A stretch of DNA of 64,000 nucleotides from Firmicutes bacterium TM09-10 (lineage in GTDB: Bacteria; Bacillota; Clostridia; Lachnospirales; Lachnospiraceae): the NCBI GenBank assembly GCA_003481005.1, contig QUKC01000004.1:142661-206660 (forward strand), given 5' to 3'. Each line of letters begins with the position of its first letter. Position 1 is the stretch's first letter. Position numbers and translations under genes: made by a program. The notes below the pieces were generated by a model. That model worked only from the letters and a program-made list of their open reading frames with translations, searched no databases and was not told the origin of the DNA. Positions 52,603 to 61,686 of the stretch are shown here, one piece after another.

Positions 52603-54717
52603 TTGCAGGCAAACAAACAGCAGCAACGGGCGATTGCCCACAATACCGGACCGGCACTGATCCTTGCCGGTCCGGGTTCCGGTAAGACCTTTACAACGGT
52701 CGAACGGGTACGGTATCTGATCGAAGTCCATCATGCAGATCCGTCCCACATTTTAGTCATCACATTCACAAAAGCGGCAGCCCGGCAGATGCGGGACCGT
52801 TTCTTTGCCCGGATGGACAATCAGTTCTTTCCGGTCACCTTCGGCACATTTCATGCCGTCTTTTTTCATATTTTAAAAACATCCTGTCATTATAATGGGT
52901 CGAGCATTTTGAAAGAAAAAGAGAAAAGAGAATATCTGCGTGCGGCTCTGCTTACGCTTCCGAAAAAATTTTATGCCCAAAACGATGGGAAAATGGACCA
53001 GGAATGGGAGCAGGGACTTCTTTCAGAAATCGGATTTATCAAAAATATCGGGAAGCTTCCAGCTGATTTTACAAGTGAATACGTCAGCAGACAGGAATTT
53101 ATGCGGATTTTCGTATCGTTTCAAAAGCAGCTTGCACAGGAAAAGAAGCTTGATCTGGACGATTTTGCGGCGGCGGTCTGTCATTTATTCCGGACAAATC
53201 CGGCAGAACTTGCGCGCTGGCAGCGGGAATATTCCTATCTTCTGGTGGATGAGTTTCAGGATATCAACGCAGCACAGTATGAAGCAGTAAAGCTGCTTTG
53301 CGGTGGAAAGAGAAATCTGTTTGTTGTTGGAGATGATGATCAGGCGATCTACGGATTTCGGGGCTCTGACCCGGCGATTATGCGTCAGTTTTTAAAGGAT
53401 TTTCCGGAAGCAAAGCAGATTTTTCTGTCGGTCAATTATCGCAGCCGCGCCGGAATTGTGGAGACGGCAGGAAAGCTGATCGGGCAAAACCGGGAGAGAT
53501 TTCCGAAGCAGATCGTGGCTGGACAGAGCACGTCGGATGAGAGGCAGGACGTGTGCTTTGTGCCAGAAGCGACGCAGGGGGCGCGCCGGATGCAGGGAGA
53601 AAAAAGCACTCTGCCCATTCCAACCGGCACCGCATCAGGCATTTCCACCGCTGCTTTCGGCACTAGCTGGTTGCCCTTAAGCACGGATCGCAGCGTCTTG
53701 GTCTGCGGTTTTCAAGATCGGAGGCAGGAGGCAGAGACAGTCGCAGATGAAATCGGGAAGACGTTCCGGCAGGGAAAAAGCTGTGCGGCGATTTTTCGGA
53801 CGAATGCGGATGCAGTGTGGCTGGCAACAGCGCTAAAGTGCAGAAAGATTCCATTCCGCTGGAAAGAAAAGCCGAAAAATCCGTATGAAACCCCGGTCTG
53901 TCAGGACTTACTCGCTTATTTGCAGTTTGCGATGGAAGGGCGGAAACGGAAGGATTTCCTGAGAATTATGAACCGCCCATGCCGCTATCTGTCTCGCCAG
54001 ATGCTGCCGGATGCAGAAATTTCATTTTCAGCATTGCGCCGGGCGTATGCGCAGAAGCCGTATATGCAGGAGATTTTGCACCGTCTGGAAGCGGATATCT
54101 CACGGCTGGCGAAAATGGATTTATATGCGGCAGTTCATTATATCCGCCGCGGAATGGGATACGATGCGTGGTTAAAAGAGAATGCCGGGCAGACGCCGTC
54201 GGCGGGAGAATCACGGCAGGGACAAGAGCGGGCACCTGCAGGAGCCCGGGTACACGCAGCCGGAAAGCTGGAACGGGATCTGGAAGCCGCCGACTTTTTT
54301 CAGGAACAGGCGCGGGAATTTCAAAGCCTGACGGAGCTTGAGGAAGCAATGACGGCATATGAAGACCAGATGGATCAGAACATGGCGGACGCAGCAGACA
54401 CGGCAGCGTGCACGGCTGCCAGCGGCACAACGGATGCAGCATTCACAACACTCCCAATTGCCGAGCTTGTCACTATGCACGGTTCGAAGGGACTGGAATA
54501 CGACGCCGTTTTTCTTCCGTGCTGTATGGAGGGCGTCGTCCCACACAAAAAGAGCAAGAATCAGGCGGCACTGGAGGAAGAGCGCAGGATGTTCTACGTT
54601 GGAATGACACGGGCGAAAAAAGAGCTGTATCTGTCGTATACGAAAGGAACGAAGGAAACGCCGGGGTTTGCGTCCCGGTTTCTTGCTGAGTGTGGGTGGA
54701 AGGAGCCGAAACGGTAG
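52603..54717 (+). CDS. UvrD/PcrA-like superfamily I DNA helicase
   Basis: 704-residue ATP-dependent helicase. Motifs in order: Q (QQQRAIAH), Walker A GPGSGKTFTT, Ia ITFTKAAA, II VDEFQDIN, III GDDDQAIYGFRGSDP, IV VNYRS, V TMHGSKGLEYDAV, VI RRMFYVGMTRAKKELYLSY. Start is TTG at 52603 behind AGGAG, giving the expected few residues before the Q motif. Two low-complexity insertions (about residues 308-362 and 530-625) are unlike PcrA. The gene sits 13 bp after gltX. Confidence 0.92.
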   Translation: MQANKQQQRAIAHNTGPALILAGPGSGKTFTTVERVRYLIEVHHADPSHILVITFTKAAARQMRDRFFARMDNQFFPVTFGTFHAVFFHILKTSCHYNGSSILKEKEKREYLRAALLTLPKKFYAQNDGKMDQEWEQGLLSEIGFIKNIGKLPADFTSEYVSRQEFMRIFVSFQKQLAQEKKLDLDDFAAAVCHLFRTNPAELARWQREYSYLLVDEFQDINAAQYEAVKLLCGGKRNLFVVGDDDQAIYGFRGSDPAIMRQFLKDFPEAKQIFLSVNYRSRAGIVETAGKLIGQNRERFPKQIVAGQSTSDERQDVCFVPEATQGARRMQGEKSTLPIPTGTASGISTAAFGTSWLPLSTDRSVLVCGFQDRRQEAETVADEIGKTFRQGKSCAAIFRTNADAVWLATALKCRKIPFRWKEKPKNPYETPVCQDLLAYLQFAMEGRKRKDFLRIMNRPCRYLSRQMLPDAEISFSALRRAYAQKPYMQEILHRLEADISRLAKMDLYAAVHYIRRGMGYDAWLKENAGQTPSAGESRQGQERAPAGARVHAAGKLERDLEAADFFQEQAREFQSLTELEEAMTAYEDQMDQNMADAADTAACTAASGTTDAAFTTLPIAELVTMHGSKGLEYDAVFLPCCMEGVVPHKKSKNQAALEEERRMFYVGMTRAKKELYLSYTKGTKETPGFASRFLAECGWKEPKR

Positions 54718-54738
54718 AAACGAAGTTTCTTGTGAAAT

Positions 54739-54867
54739 AAAAAAGAATGTGCCTTGGCACATTCTCGCGCCGAGGCGCGGTTGCTTCGGCAACCATCTAC
54801 CACTGCGCCGAGTGCGCATCCTCGCGGAGCATTTTTATCGTATGGAAACGAAGTTTCCTATACGATA
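54739..54867 (-). repeat. Terminator-linked multi-hairpin element, family 1, copy 4 (inverted)
   Basis: 129 bp on the minus strand. Read from 54867 down it begins TATCGTATAGGAAAC and ends AGAATGTGCC/GGCACATTCT plus six T. It starts exactly at the end of the T-run of the terminator for the minus-strand DUF1292 gene. Confidence 0.9.
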
Positions 54868-54922
54868 AAAAAAACTGCCGTCCGGAACATTTCCTGTATG
54901 AAAAAGCTCCGGTACGGCAGTT
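54868..54922 (-). terminator. Terminator of the DUF1292 gene
   Basis: AACTGCCG (54873-54880) with CGGCAGTT (54915-54922), inner TCCGGA/TCCGG pairing, and on the minus strand a seven-T run (54874-54868). Confidence 0.8.
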
Positions 54923-54937
54923 CTTTTGGTTTCGTTT

Positions 54938-55276
54938 TTATTCGTTTGCTTCTCCGTCGAGAGTAACCAGCTCATCGAATTCACAGCTGTCAAGGTATTC
55001 GTCGAACGCTTCTTCTACCTTTTCATACTCTGCATCGTCATCGATGTAGTCCAGCTGAGGCTCTTCGTTGGGGTCATTGGGATTCTCGGAGTAACGATAG
55101 AACCAAACCTCTCCGTCATCGTTCTGTCCGTTTTCGTCAAGCGGCATCAAAACGATGTAATCCTTGCCCTCTACTTCGAGAATGGTAATGATGGCACAGG
55201 TTACATTCGTGCCGTCATCCAGCTCCAGTTCTACGGTCATTTCTTCGTCCATTTCTTCAAACTGTTCCTTACCCAT
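54938..55276 (-). CDS. DUF1292 (YrzB-like) acidic protein
   Basis: A 112-residue, very acidic soluble protein. The core TVELELDDGTNVTCAIITILEVEGKDYIVLMPL matches DUF1292, a small beta-rich domain of unknown function found next to RNA or cell-cycle genes in Firmicutes. The C-terminal part (about 70-112) is rich in Asp, Glu and Tyr. AAAGGATATCATCC precedes the ATG. No partner genes are evident here. Confidence 0.85.
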   Translation of the reverse strand: MGKEQFEEMDEEMTVELELDDGTNVTCAIITILEVEGKDYIVLMPLDENGQNDDGEVWFYRYSENPNDPNEEPQLDYIDDDAEYEKVEEAFDEYLDSCEFDELVTLDGEANE

Positions 55277-55331
55277 GGATGATATCCTTTCTTAAAAGGC
55301 GCGTCAGAGCGCGCGATAATCAGAACCTGCG

Positions 55332-55493
55332 TTACAGTTCACTCGTACCTTTTTGTAAGCAGATTTCATGCTCGCATGAAAATCTGCTTACAAAAAGGTA
55401 CGGAGGGAGCGCCACTTTATGAGCAAAAATGAGCTGCGAAGCAGCGGAGAGCGTCGCAGACGCGTTTTTGCGAATGGCGCGAGTGAACTGTAA
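55332..55493 (+). repeat. Family 2 repeat, copy C (most complete)
   Basis: 162 bp bounded by a perfect 14-bp inverted repeat, TTACAGTTCACTCG (55332-55345) and CGAGTGAACTGTAA (55480-55493). A long hairpin (CGTACCTTTTTGTAAGC... with apex CATG-ctcg-CATG) is followed by the conserved segment containing a 24-codon frame MSKNELRSSGERRRR... that ends in the terminal repeat. Confidence 0.85.
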
Positions 55494-55602
55494 AGAACCT
55501 GCCTGTCACGCTTATCATACCGTAACTTGCGGTGGCATGCAAGAATTATTTGTGCTATACTGAAACAGGATTGAAAAAAGGTCAGAAGGCGGGAACAGGA
55601 AC

Positions 55603-57498
55603 GTGAAAGAAACAAAAGAGATCAGAATGGAAAAAGGAAAACCGTATCCGCTGGGGTGGACGGAAAATGCGGATGGCAGCGTCAATCTCGCAGCAGTGCT
55701 GGAACGCAGCAAAGAGTGCGGGGCCCTTCTGTATCCCAGAAGAGGCGGTGCGCCCAGACGGCTGGCATTTCGGGAAGAAGACCGAATCGGAAAAATCTGC
55801 TGCATGAAGCTGATCGGGCTGGATGCGCAGGAGTATGAATATAATTTTTACTGTGGCGAAGAGGTGATTACAGACCCGAAGGCGCGCAGAATCTGCGGCA
55901 ATGAGAAATGGGGCAAAAAAATTTCCCCGTCTCTTCGCGGCGACAGCACAGAGGATGCGTTTGACTGGAAGAATGACAGACGCCCGCAGATCCCTTATGA
56001 GAACAGCATTTTTTATCAGCTGCATGTCAGAGGGTTCACGAAGCACACGTCTTCCGGCGTGACGGCGAAAGGGACGTTCGCTGGTCTGGCAGAGAAGATT
56101 CCCTATTTAAAATCGCTGCAGGTAACGGCAGTGGAGCTGATGCCGGTGTATGAATTCACAGAACTGGAAGCGGTAAAGCCGCTGCGGCAGAATGCTTATC
56201 CGGCAAAAGATCAGGAAGGAAATCCTGTGGAGGAAACCCCTCCGCGGATCAATTACTGGGGCTTTAAAAAAGGCTATTATTTTGCACCGAAAGCGTCATA
56301 CAGCGTTAAGGATCCTGTGTTGGAATTCAAGGAAATGGTGCGTGCGTTCCACGCAGAGGGAATGGAGGTAATTCTGCAGTTCTATTTTCCGAAAGAAATC
56401 AATCGGGAGATGATCCTGGAAGTGATCCGATATTGGGTGTGCGAGTACCATATCGACGGCGTGCATCTGATGGGAGAACAGATTCCGGTGGGAATTCTGG
56501 CAGCTGACCCGATGCTTACGGATACGAAGCTGATTTATTACGGATTTCCGTATGAAGAGATTTATCCGGTGGGGCAGGTTCCGGACGTGCGCAATCTGGC
56601 GGAATGCCGGGATGAATTTCAGTATGACATGCGCCGCTTTTTAAAGGGAGACGAGGATACGCTGCATCAGGCGCTGCGGAGAATGCGCTGCAATCCGGTG
56701 CAGAACGGCGTGATCAATTATATCACCAGCTATGAAGGCTTTTCCCTGGCGGATCTGGTTTCCTACGACCGCAAGCATAACGAGGCAAACGGGGAGGACA
56801 ATCAGGACGGAAATCCCTACAACGCGAGCTGGAACTGCGGCGTGGAAGGACCTACCCGCAAGCGGACAATTTTGCAGCTGCGCAAAAGGCAGATGAAAAA
56901 CGCACTGGCGCTTTTGCTGTTTTCGCAGGGGACCCCGATGCTGACAGCCGGGGACGAGTTTGGACAGAGCCGGGAGGGCAACAACAATCCGTACTGTCAG
57001 GACAACGAGATCAGCTGGCTGAACTGGAAGCTTACGGAGAAAAATAAGGATTTTCTGGACTATACAAAGGAACTGATTGCGCTGAGGAAAGCGCATCCGG
57101 TACTCCACCAGAGCAGAGAGCTGACGCTGATGGACTATGCGGCGTGCGGCTATCCGGATTTATCTTATCATGGAAAGGATGCATGGCGCTTGATGGCCGA
57201 CCGGTTAAACCGGGAGGCAGGTTTGATGTACTGCGGTCGTTATGCCCCAAAAGACCGTGCACAGGAGGATGACTTTTTCTATATCGCTATGAACATGCAC
57301 TGGGAGCCCCAGCGGCTGGCGCTTCCTGATCTTCCGGCAGGCATGCGCTGGGAAAAGGTGTTGGATACACAGGGCGATGTGGTGGAAACACAGACCGATC
57401 CGCTGACAAAATCCATCACCGTTCCGGGACGCTGCATCCAGGTTCTGGAAAGCACAGGAAATCCGGTCAGGAAAGGAAAGAAAAGAAAAGAAAAGTGA
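55603..57498 (+). CDS. GlgX/isoamylase-like GH13 protein lacking all catalytic residues
   Basis: 631 residues, the length and order of a glycogen-debranching protein: CBM48-like N-terminus (about 1-130), barrel (about 140-520), C-terminal beta domain. Each GH13 signature is changed: region I DVVxNH is replaced by QFYFPK (259-264), the nucleophile Asp by Met290 (DGVHLMGE), the acid Glu by Tyr313 (LIYYG), and the HD of region IV by Tyr377-Glu378. Around them GlgX blocks are well kept (ADPMLTDTKLI, NYITSYEGFSLADLVSY, FSQGTPMLTAGDEFG, NNNPYCQDNEISW). It probably binds but does not cut glucans. Start GTG at 55603; next gene overlaps by 4 bp. Confidence 0.88.
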   Translation: MKETKEIRMEKGKPYPLGWTENADGSVNLAAVLERSKECGALLYPRRGGAPRRLAFREEDRIGKICCMKLIGLDAQEYEYNFYCGEEVITDPKARRICGNEKWGKKISPSLRGDSTEDAFDWKNDRRPQIPYENSIFYQLHVRGFTKHTSSGVTAKGTFAGLAEKIPYLKSLQVTAVELMPVYEFTELEAVKPLRQNAYPAKDQEGNPVEETPPRINYWGFKKGYYFAPKASYSVKDPVLEFKEMVRAFHAEGMEVILQFYFPKEINREMILEVIRYWVCEYHIDGVHLMGEQIPVGILAADPMLTDTKLIYYGFPYEEIYPVGQVPDVRNLAECRDEFQYDMRRFLKGDEDTLHQALRRMRCNPVQNGVINYITSYEGFSLADLVSYDRKHNEANGEDNQDGNPYNASWNCGVEGPTRKRTILQLRKRQMKNALALLLFSQGTPMLTAGDEFGQSREGNNNPYCQDNEISWLNWKLTEKNKDFLDYTKELIALRKAHPVLHQSRELTLMDYAACGYPDLSYHGKDAWRLMADRLNREAGLMYCGRYAPKDRAQEDDFFYIAMNMHWEPQRLALPDLPAGMRWEKVLDTQGDVVETQTDPLTKSITVPGRCIQVLESTGNPVRKGKKRKEK

Positions 57499-58052
57499 AA
57501 GCGTTACAGCATTTTAAGACGATTACCTATCATAAGTATCTGGTGATGAAAGGATGCTTTGCGGTCGGCTTGTACCGGCAGGGCATCTGTCATGACCTTT
57601 CCAAATATTCCTGGACGGAATTCAGGGTCGGAGCAAAATATTATCAGGGAAATCGAAGCCCGAACAACGCGGAGCGGGAGGATATAGGGTATTCTTCTGC
57701 ATGGCTGCATCATAAAGGACGCAACAGGCATCATTACGAATACTGGGTGGATTACAGCACGCAGAGCATTGAGGGCGGAATGGCTCCGGTGCCGATGCCG
57801 CGCAAATATGTGGCAGAAATGCTGATGGACCGGATTGCAGCGTCCAAAACCTACCGGGGAAGCGCCTATAAAGACAGCGATCCTCTCGCGTATTACAAAA
57901 ATGCAAAAGAGCCGCCGTTTATGCACATACAGACAAGACGGCAGCTGGAGCACCTTCTGACGATGCTGGCAGAAGAGGGCGAGGAAAAGACGTTCGCTTA
58001 TGTTCGCAGGATTTTGAAAAAAGGCCGTCGGGCAGACAGACATAGTTCCTGA
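57495..58052 (+). CDS. DUF5662 family protein
   Basis: A 185-residue soluble protein that I place, from memory, in DUF5662: HHKGRNRHHYEYW and the early HKYLVMKGCF / GICHDLSKY blocks are typical, with His/Asp residues that may bind metal as in HD-like proteins. The GTG start overlaps the stop of the GlgX-like gene (GTGA), so it is translated with it. Function unknown. Confidence 0.75.
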   Translation: MKALQHFKTITYHKYLVMKGCFAVGLYRQGICHDLSKYSWTEFRVGAKYYQGNRSPNNAEREDIGYSSAWLHHKGRNRHHYEYWVDYSTQSIEGGMAPVPMPRKYVAEMLMDRIAASKTYRGSAYKDSDPLAYYKNAKEPPFMHIQTRRQLEHLLTMLAEEGEEKTFAYVRRILKKGRRADRHSS

Positions 58053-58132
58053 TGTACAGCCGGGCGGACAGACACAGAGCCAGAAAGGTTTGCATACAGT
58101 GATATCAGATCTGTTTGAAACAGGGGAAAACG

Positions 58133-58576
58133 ATGAACGGTTTTTACTTGCTGGTATTGCTGATGTGCTGCAGCTGTCAGAATCGGACGGACTGCGCAAA
58201 CTGGAACGAAAGAAGAGACGCAGGAGATAACCGGCAGCAGGATATGCGGCGTATGCGGGATACGGACTGTGGCTGCAGAAACGGTGACAGGGTGCAGTAC
58301 GGTTGCAGCTGCGAAAATGATGGCTGGACTGGACAGTCAGGCTGCAACTGCCAGCGGGAGAACGCAGCAGGGATGCAGCGGCGAAGCGGCGAAACTGCCG
58401 GACCTATGTCGGAACAGCAGGATTGCAGCTGCCGGCAGCAGATGTCGCGGCAGGGCGGCATGCAGCGTTACGACCGGGAGCTAAAGGAATCTGCGGCGTT
58501 TGACAGCGTACCCGGAATGGAAATGACAGACGGACACCCGTATCCGGTGTACCGGGAAACGGATGAAGTTCGATAG
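58133..58576 (+). CDS. Cys/Gln/Arg-rich hypothetical protein
   Basis: A 147-residue frame with a hydrophobic start (MNGFYLLVLLMCCSC) and then 8 further Cys in CxC-type pairs (CGC, CSC, CNC, CSC) within a Gln-, Arg- and Gly-rich sequence. Codon use looks like a real gene, and GGGGAAAACG precedes the ATG. I recognise no family. It could be a short lipoprotein-like or coat-type protein. A terminator follows. Confidence 0.5.
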   Translation: MNGFYLLVLLMCCSCQNRTDCANWNERRDAGDNRQQDMRRMRDTDCGCRNGDRVQYGCSCENDGWTGQSGCNCQRENAAGMQRRSGETAGPMSEQQDCSCRQQMSRQGGMQRYDRELKESAAFDSVPGMEMTDGHPYPVYRETDEVR

Positions 58577-58589
58577 AAAGAAGATCAGG

Positions 58590-58626
58590 GGATTCATTCT
58601 CAAAGGCTGGGGATGAATCCTTTTTT
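58590..58626 (+). terminator. Terminator before the DEAD-box helicase gene
   Basis: GGATTCAT (58590-58597) and ATGAATCC (58613-58620), then six T. Confidence 0.85.
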
Positions 58627-58649
58627 CCTGTTTATTTTTCAATCTTTCA

Positions 58650-58679
58650 TTGACAAAACCGCTATAAGGCGCGTAAACT
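58650..58679 (+). promoter_or_regulatory. Promoter of the DEAD-box helicase gene
   Basis: Consensus TTGACA (58650-58655) and TAAACT (58674-58679), 18-bp spacing. Confidence 0.65.
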
Positions 58680-58718
58680 CAGAAGAGTTTTGTAGTGATA
58701 GAGATTAAAGGAGATTAA

Positions 58719-60356
58719 ATGGGAGAATTATTAGTACGTTACGAAGAATCAGGAATTGACGAGCGGATTTTGCGCGCAGTGGAGGAGATGGGCTTCGTCC
58801 ATATGACGCCGATCCAGGAAAAGGCGATTCCGGTTTTTCTGGAAGGAAGAGATGTGATCGGACAGGCACAGACAGGAACCGGCAAGACCGCCGCGTTTGG
58901 AATCCCGATGCTTCAGAAGATTGATGAAGAGGACAGATCGCTGCAGGGTATGATCCTTTGCCCGACGAGAGAGCTTGCGATGCAGGCGGCTCAGCAGCTG
59001 AGACAGTTTGCAAAATATATGCACAATATTCGCGTGCTTGCCGTATATGGAGGGCAGGATATCAATAGACAGATCAAGGCGTTAAAGGGCGGCGTGCAGA
59101 TCATTGTCGGCACACCGGGACGCGTGATGGATCATATGAGACGCCACACGATCCGCTTAGACAACCTGAAAATGGTCGTTCTGGATGAAGCAGATGAAAT
59201 GCTGAACATGGGCTTTCGGGAAGATATGGAGGCGATTCTGGGACAGATTCCGTGCGAACACCAGACGGCGCTGTTTTCCGCAACGATGCCGGAGCCGATT
59301 TTACAGATCACCGATCAGTTCCAGACCGATGCGGAAATGGTAAAGGTTGTCAAAAAGGAATTGACGGTAGAAAGAATCCGGCAGTATCTTTATTATATTC
59401 GCAGATCGGATAAGGAAGCTGCAGCTGCAAGGCTGATTGAATATTATAACCTGAAAAGAGGACTGATTTTCTGCAACACCAAGAGTATGGTGGACGAGCT
59501 GGCAGAGAATCTGAAAAACAGAGGCATCGCGGCAGAAGGGCTGCATGGCGATTTGAGCCAGGCACAGAGAGATACGGTCATGAACCGTTTCAGAAGCGGT
59601 AATCTCCAGATGCTGATCGCAACGGATGTTGCGGCGAGAGGAATCGATGTAAATGATGTGGATGGCGTTATCAATTATGACGTTCCGCAGGATATCGAAT
59701 ATTATGTGCACCGTATCGGCCGTACCGGCAGAGCAGGAAAAGAGGGCATGAGCTTTACGCTGGCAAGCCGCAGAGAGTCCTTCAGAATCCGTGAAATTGA
59801 GCGGGTCTGCAAGACAAAACTGGAAGAAAAGCATCTTCCCTCCGGAGAAGAAGTGCGTCAGCATAAGGAAGCATCTGTACTCCAGAAAATCCGCGAGGTG
59901 ATGGAGGAAGCAAATACCGCGGACTGCTATCGTGCGGTAGAGCGCTTTGAAAAAGAAACCGGCATTTCCGCAATTGAGCTGGCAGCAGCATTTTTGTATG
60001 AGCAGGTTGGCGGTGAGCCGGAAGAAATCGTGGAAGAGCCTAAAGTAGTCAGACGCGATGGAGAACGGAGATTTGGGGATAGACGCCGGGATGGATCTGG
60101 AAGCAGAAACGGTGGACGTTTCGGCGACCGTGATCAGAGAGGCGGACGTTTCAATGACCGCGACCAGAGAAATGGCGGACACTTCGGAGAGAAAAACGGC
60201 AGCTACCGTTCGGAACGCGACGGCAGACAGAGACGCTTTGGCAACGACAGCCGCAGATCGGACAGACGGCAGGCAGAAAACGGCGGCAGAAGAAGAACTT
60301 CCGGCGAGGGAAGCTATCGCGCAGCCGGAAGCGGCTTTAAAGGGGAGAAAAGATAA
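58719..60356 (+). CDS. DEAD-box ATP-dependent RNA helicase (CshA/DeaD-like)
   Basis: 545-residue RNA helicase. Motifs: Q (MTPIQEKAIP), I AQTGTGKT, Ia PTRELA, Ib TPGR, II DEAD, III SAT, V TDVAARGID, VI HRIGRTGRAG. After residue about 440 comes an Arg/Gly/Asp-rich tail with repeated GRFGDRDQR-like units, which usually binds RNA without sequence preference. It helps ribosome assembly and mRNA decay, often in the cold. Own promoter; no operon partner close by. Confidence 0.95.
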   Translation: MGELLVRYEESGIDERILRAVEEMGFVHMTPIQEKAIPVFLEGRDVIGQAQTGTGKTAAFGIPMLQKIDEEDRSLQGMILCPTRELAMQAAQQLRQFAKYMHNIRVLAVYGGQDINRQIKALKGGVQIIVGTPGRVMDHMRRHTIRLDNLKMVVLDEADEMLNMGFREDMEAILGQIPCEHQTALFSATMPEPILQITDQFQTDAEMVKVVKKELTVERIRQYLYYIRRSDKEAAAARLIEYYNLKRGLIFCNTKSMVDELAENLKNRGIAAEGLHGDLSQAQRDTVMNRFRSGNLQMLIATDVAARGIDVNDVDGVINYDVPQDIEYYVHRIGRTGRAGKEGMSFTLASRRESFRIREIERVCKTKLEEKHLPSGEEVRQHKEASVLQKIREVMEEANTADCYRAVERFEKETGISAIELAAAFLYEQVGGEPEEIVEEPKVVRRDGERRFGDRRRDGSGSRNGGRFGDRDQRGGRFNDRDQRNGGHFGEKNGSYRSERDGRQRRFGNDSRRSDRRQAENGGRRRTSGEGSYRAAGSGFKGEKR

Positions 60357-60417
60357 CAGCAGAATGTATGCGCTGCGAACGTTCTGTTGTTATGAATAAA
60401 AGCAGGGGGTAACAAAA

Positions 60418-61266
60418 ATGAAAACAGCTGTATTTTATGAGCACATTTTGGAAGGCGCAAAGCAGTCCGGAAAAAGTGTGGCAGAACTGATGGAGAAATG
60501 CGCATCCTGGAACATTCGGGGGATTGAGATCGGAGATGCGCTGCTTCGCGAGAACAAAGAAGAAATCAAAGAGCTGCTGGAGAAAAACCATATGCAGGTC
60601 AGCTGCAGCAATGCGTTCTATGATTTTGGGCATAACCCGGATGCAGCGCAGGGAAAAAAACAGATCGACCTCGCAGAAGAGTTCGGTGTATCCAAGGTAC
60701 TGATTATTCCGGGTGAGCTGTCGAAGAACGAGGCGGCTGCACTCAACGCACTTTCTGCGTCGAAAGCGCAGACGGATTCCTACATGTCTGAAAATGCTTC
60801 GATCCGGAACATGGTGCAGGCATTAAAAGAACTGGTTGCTTATGGAAAAGAAAAGAACATCCTTGTGACGCTGGAGGATTTTGACGGTCCGGTACAGCCG
60901 TTTGCAAGAATGTATCAGCTGCTGTGGTTTATGGAGAATGTTCCGGGTCTGAAATTTACGCTGGATACCGGCAACTTCGCGTACAGCGACGAGGATGCTG
61001 TGCAGGCGTATGAAGTGCTGAAGGATTACATCGTTCATGTGCACTGCAAGGATCGAAACGTTGATCCCGCATTGACCGGGGAGCACAGATACAATCGGGG
61101 ACTTCTTGCGGCAGCAGTCGGATCGGGCTATCTGCCGATGAAAGAAATTCTGGATCGCCTGAAAGAAAGCGGTTATGAGGATTATCTTGCGATCGAGCAT
61201 TTTAATGCCGCAGATCAGGTGGCATTTATGGAGCAGTCGGCTGCTTTTTTACAACAGTATCTGTAA
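60418..61266 (+). CDS. Sugar phosphate isomerase/epimerase family protein (TIM barrel)
   Basis: A 282-residue TIM-barrel protein of the xylose-isomerase-like/AP endonuclease 2 superfamily. Metal-ligand positions are seen as Glu in TLEDFDG, Asp in TLDTGNFAYS, His in HVHCKDRN and Glu in AIEHFN. Members isomerise or epimerise sugars or inositols; the substrate is unknown. The ATG follows AGGGGGTAAC. The DUF3783 gene lies 9 bp downstream, probably co-transcribed. Confidence 0.85.
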   Translation: MKTAVFYEHILEGAKQSGKSVAELMEKCASWNIRGIEIGDALLRENKEEIKELLEKNHMQVSCSNAFYDFGHNPDAAQGKKQIDLAEEFGVSKVLIIPGELSKNEAAALNALSASKAQTDSYMSENASIRNMVQALKELVAYGKEKNILVTLEDFDGPVQPFARMYQLLWFMENVPGLKFTLDTGNFAYSDEDAVQAYEVLKDYIVHVHCKDRNVDPALTGEHRYNRGLLAAAVGSGYLPMKEILDRLKESGYEDYLAIEHFNAADQVAFMEQSAAFLQQYL

Positions 61267-61275
61267 GGGTGAGTT

Positions 61276-61644
61276 ATGAAGCTGATTTATTTTGATGCGG
61301 GCAATCCGCAGAAGAAAAAAGAACTGGAACAGCTGGCAAAGTCAGCGGGCTACGATTTCGTGCCCGTTACCGCCATGCAGACCGGACAAAAGATCGGTTA
61401 TCTGGCGGGCGTTTCCGGATATCGGGAAACGCCTTTGCCCGTGTTATCCCTGCCGCCGCGAATTGGAGAAGATATGCTTTTGTTCGCACAGACGACGGCG
61501 GATATGATCGACCCGGCGCTGGAGCTGTTAAAAAAGAACCGGATTTCGATAGGTCTAAAGGCGATCGTTACGCCTTATAATGTCGGCTGGACGCTTTTTG
61601 AGCTGTATCAGGAGCTTGTAAAAGAGCGGGGAAAAATAAAATAA
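61276..61644 (+). CDS. DUF3783 domain protein
   Basis: A 122-residue protein. The C-terminal block LKAIVTPYNVGWTLFELYQELVKER is the DUF3783 signature, and the N-terminal half (YFDAGNPQKKKELEQLAKSAGYDF) looks like a small alpha/beta domain. Function unknown. It follows the isomerase gene by 9 bp and precedes a terminator. Confidence 0.8.
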   Translation: MKLIYFDAGNPQKKKELEQLAKSAGYDFVPVTAMQTGQKIGYLAGVSGYRETPLPVLSLPPRIGEDMLLFAQTTADMIDPALELLKKNRISIGLKAIVTPYNVGWTLFELYQELVKERGKIK

Positions 61645-61657
61645 TAAAATAACCATG

Positions 61658-61686
61658 GCGCTGCCCCTTGTGGGCGGCGCGTTTTC
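61658..61686 (+). terminator. Terminator of the isomerase/DUF3783 unit
   Basis: GCGCTGCCC (61658-61666) and GGGCGGCGC (61672-61680), then GTTTTC; the fifth family 1 copy begins at its end. Confidence 0.8.
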
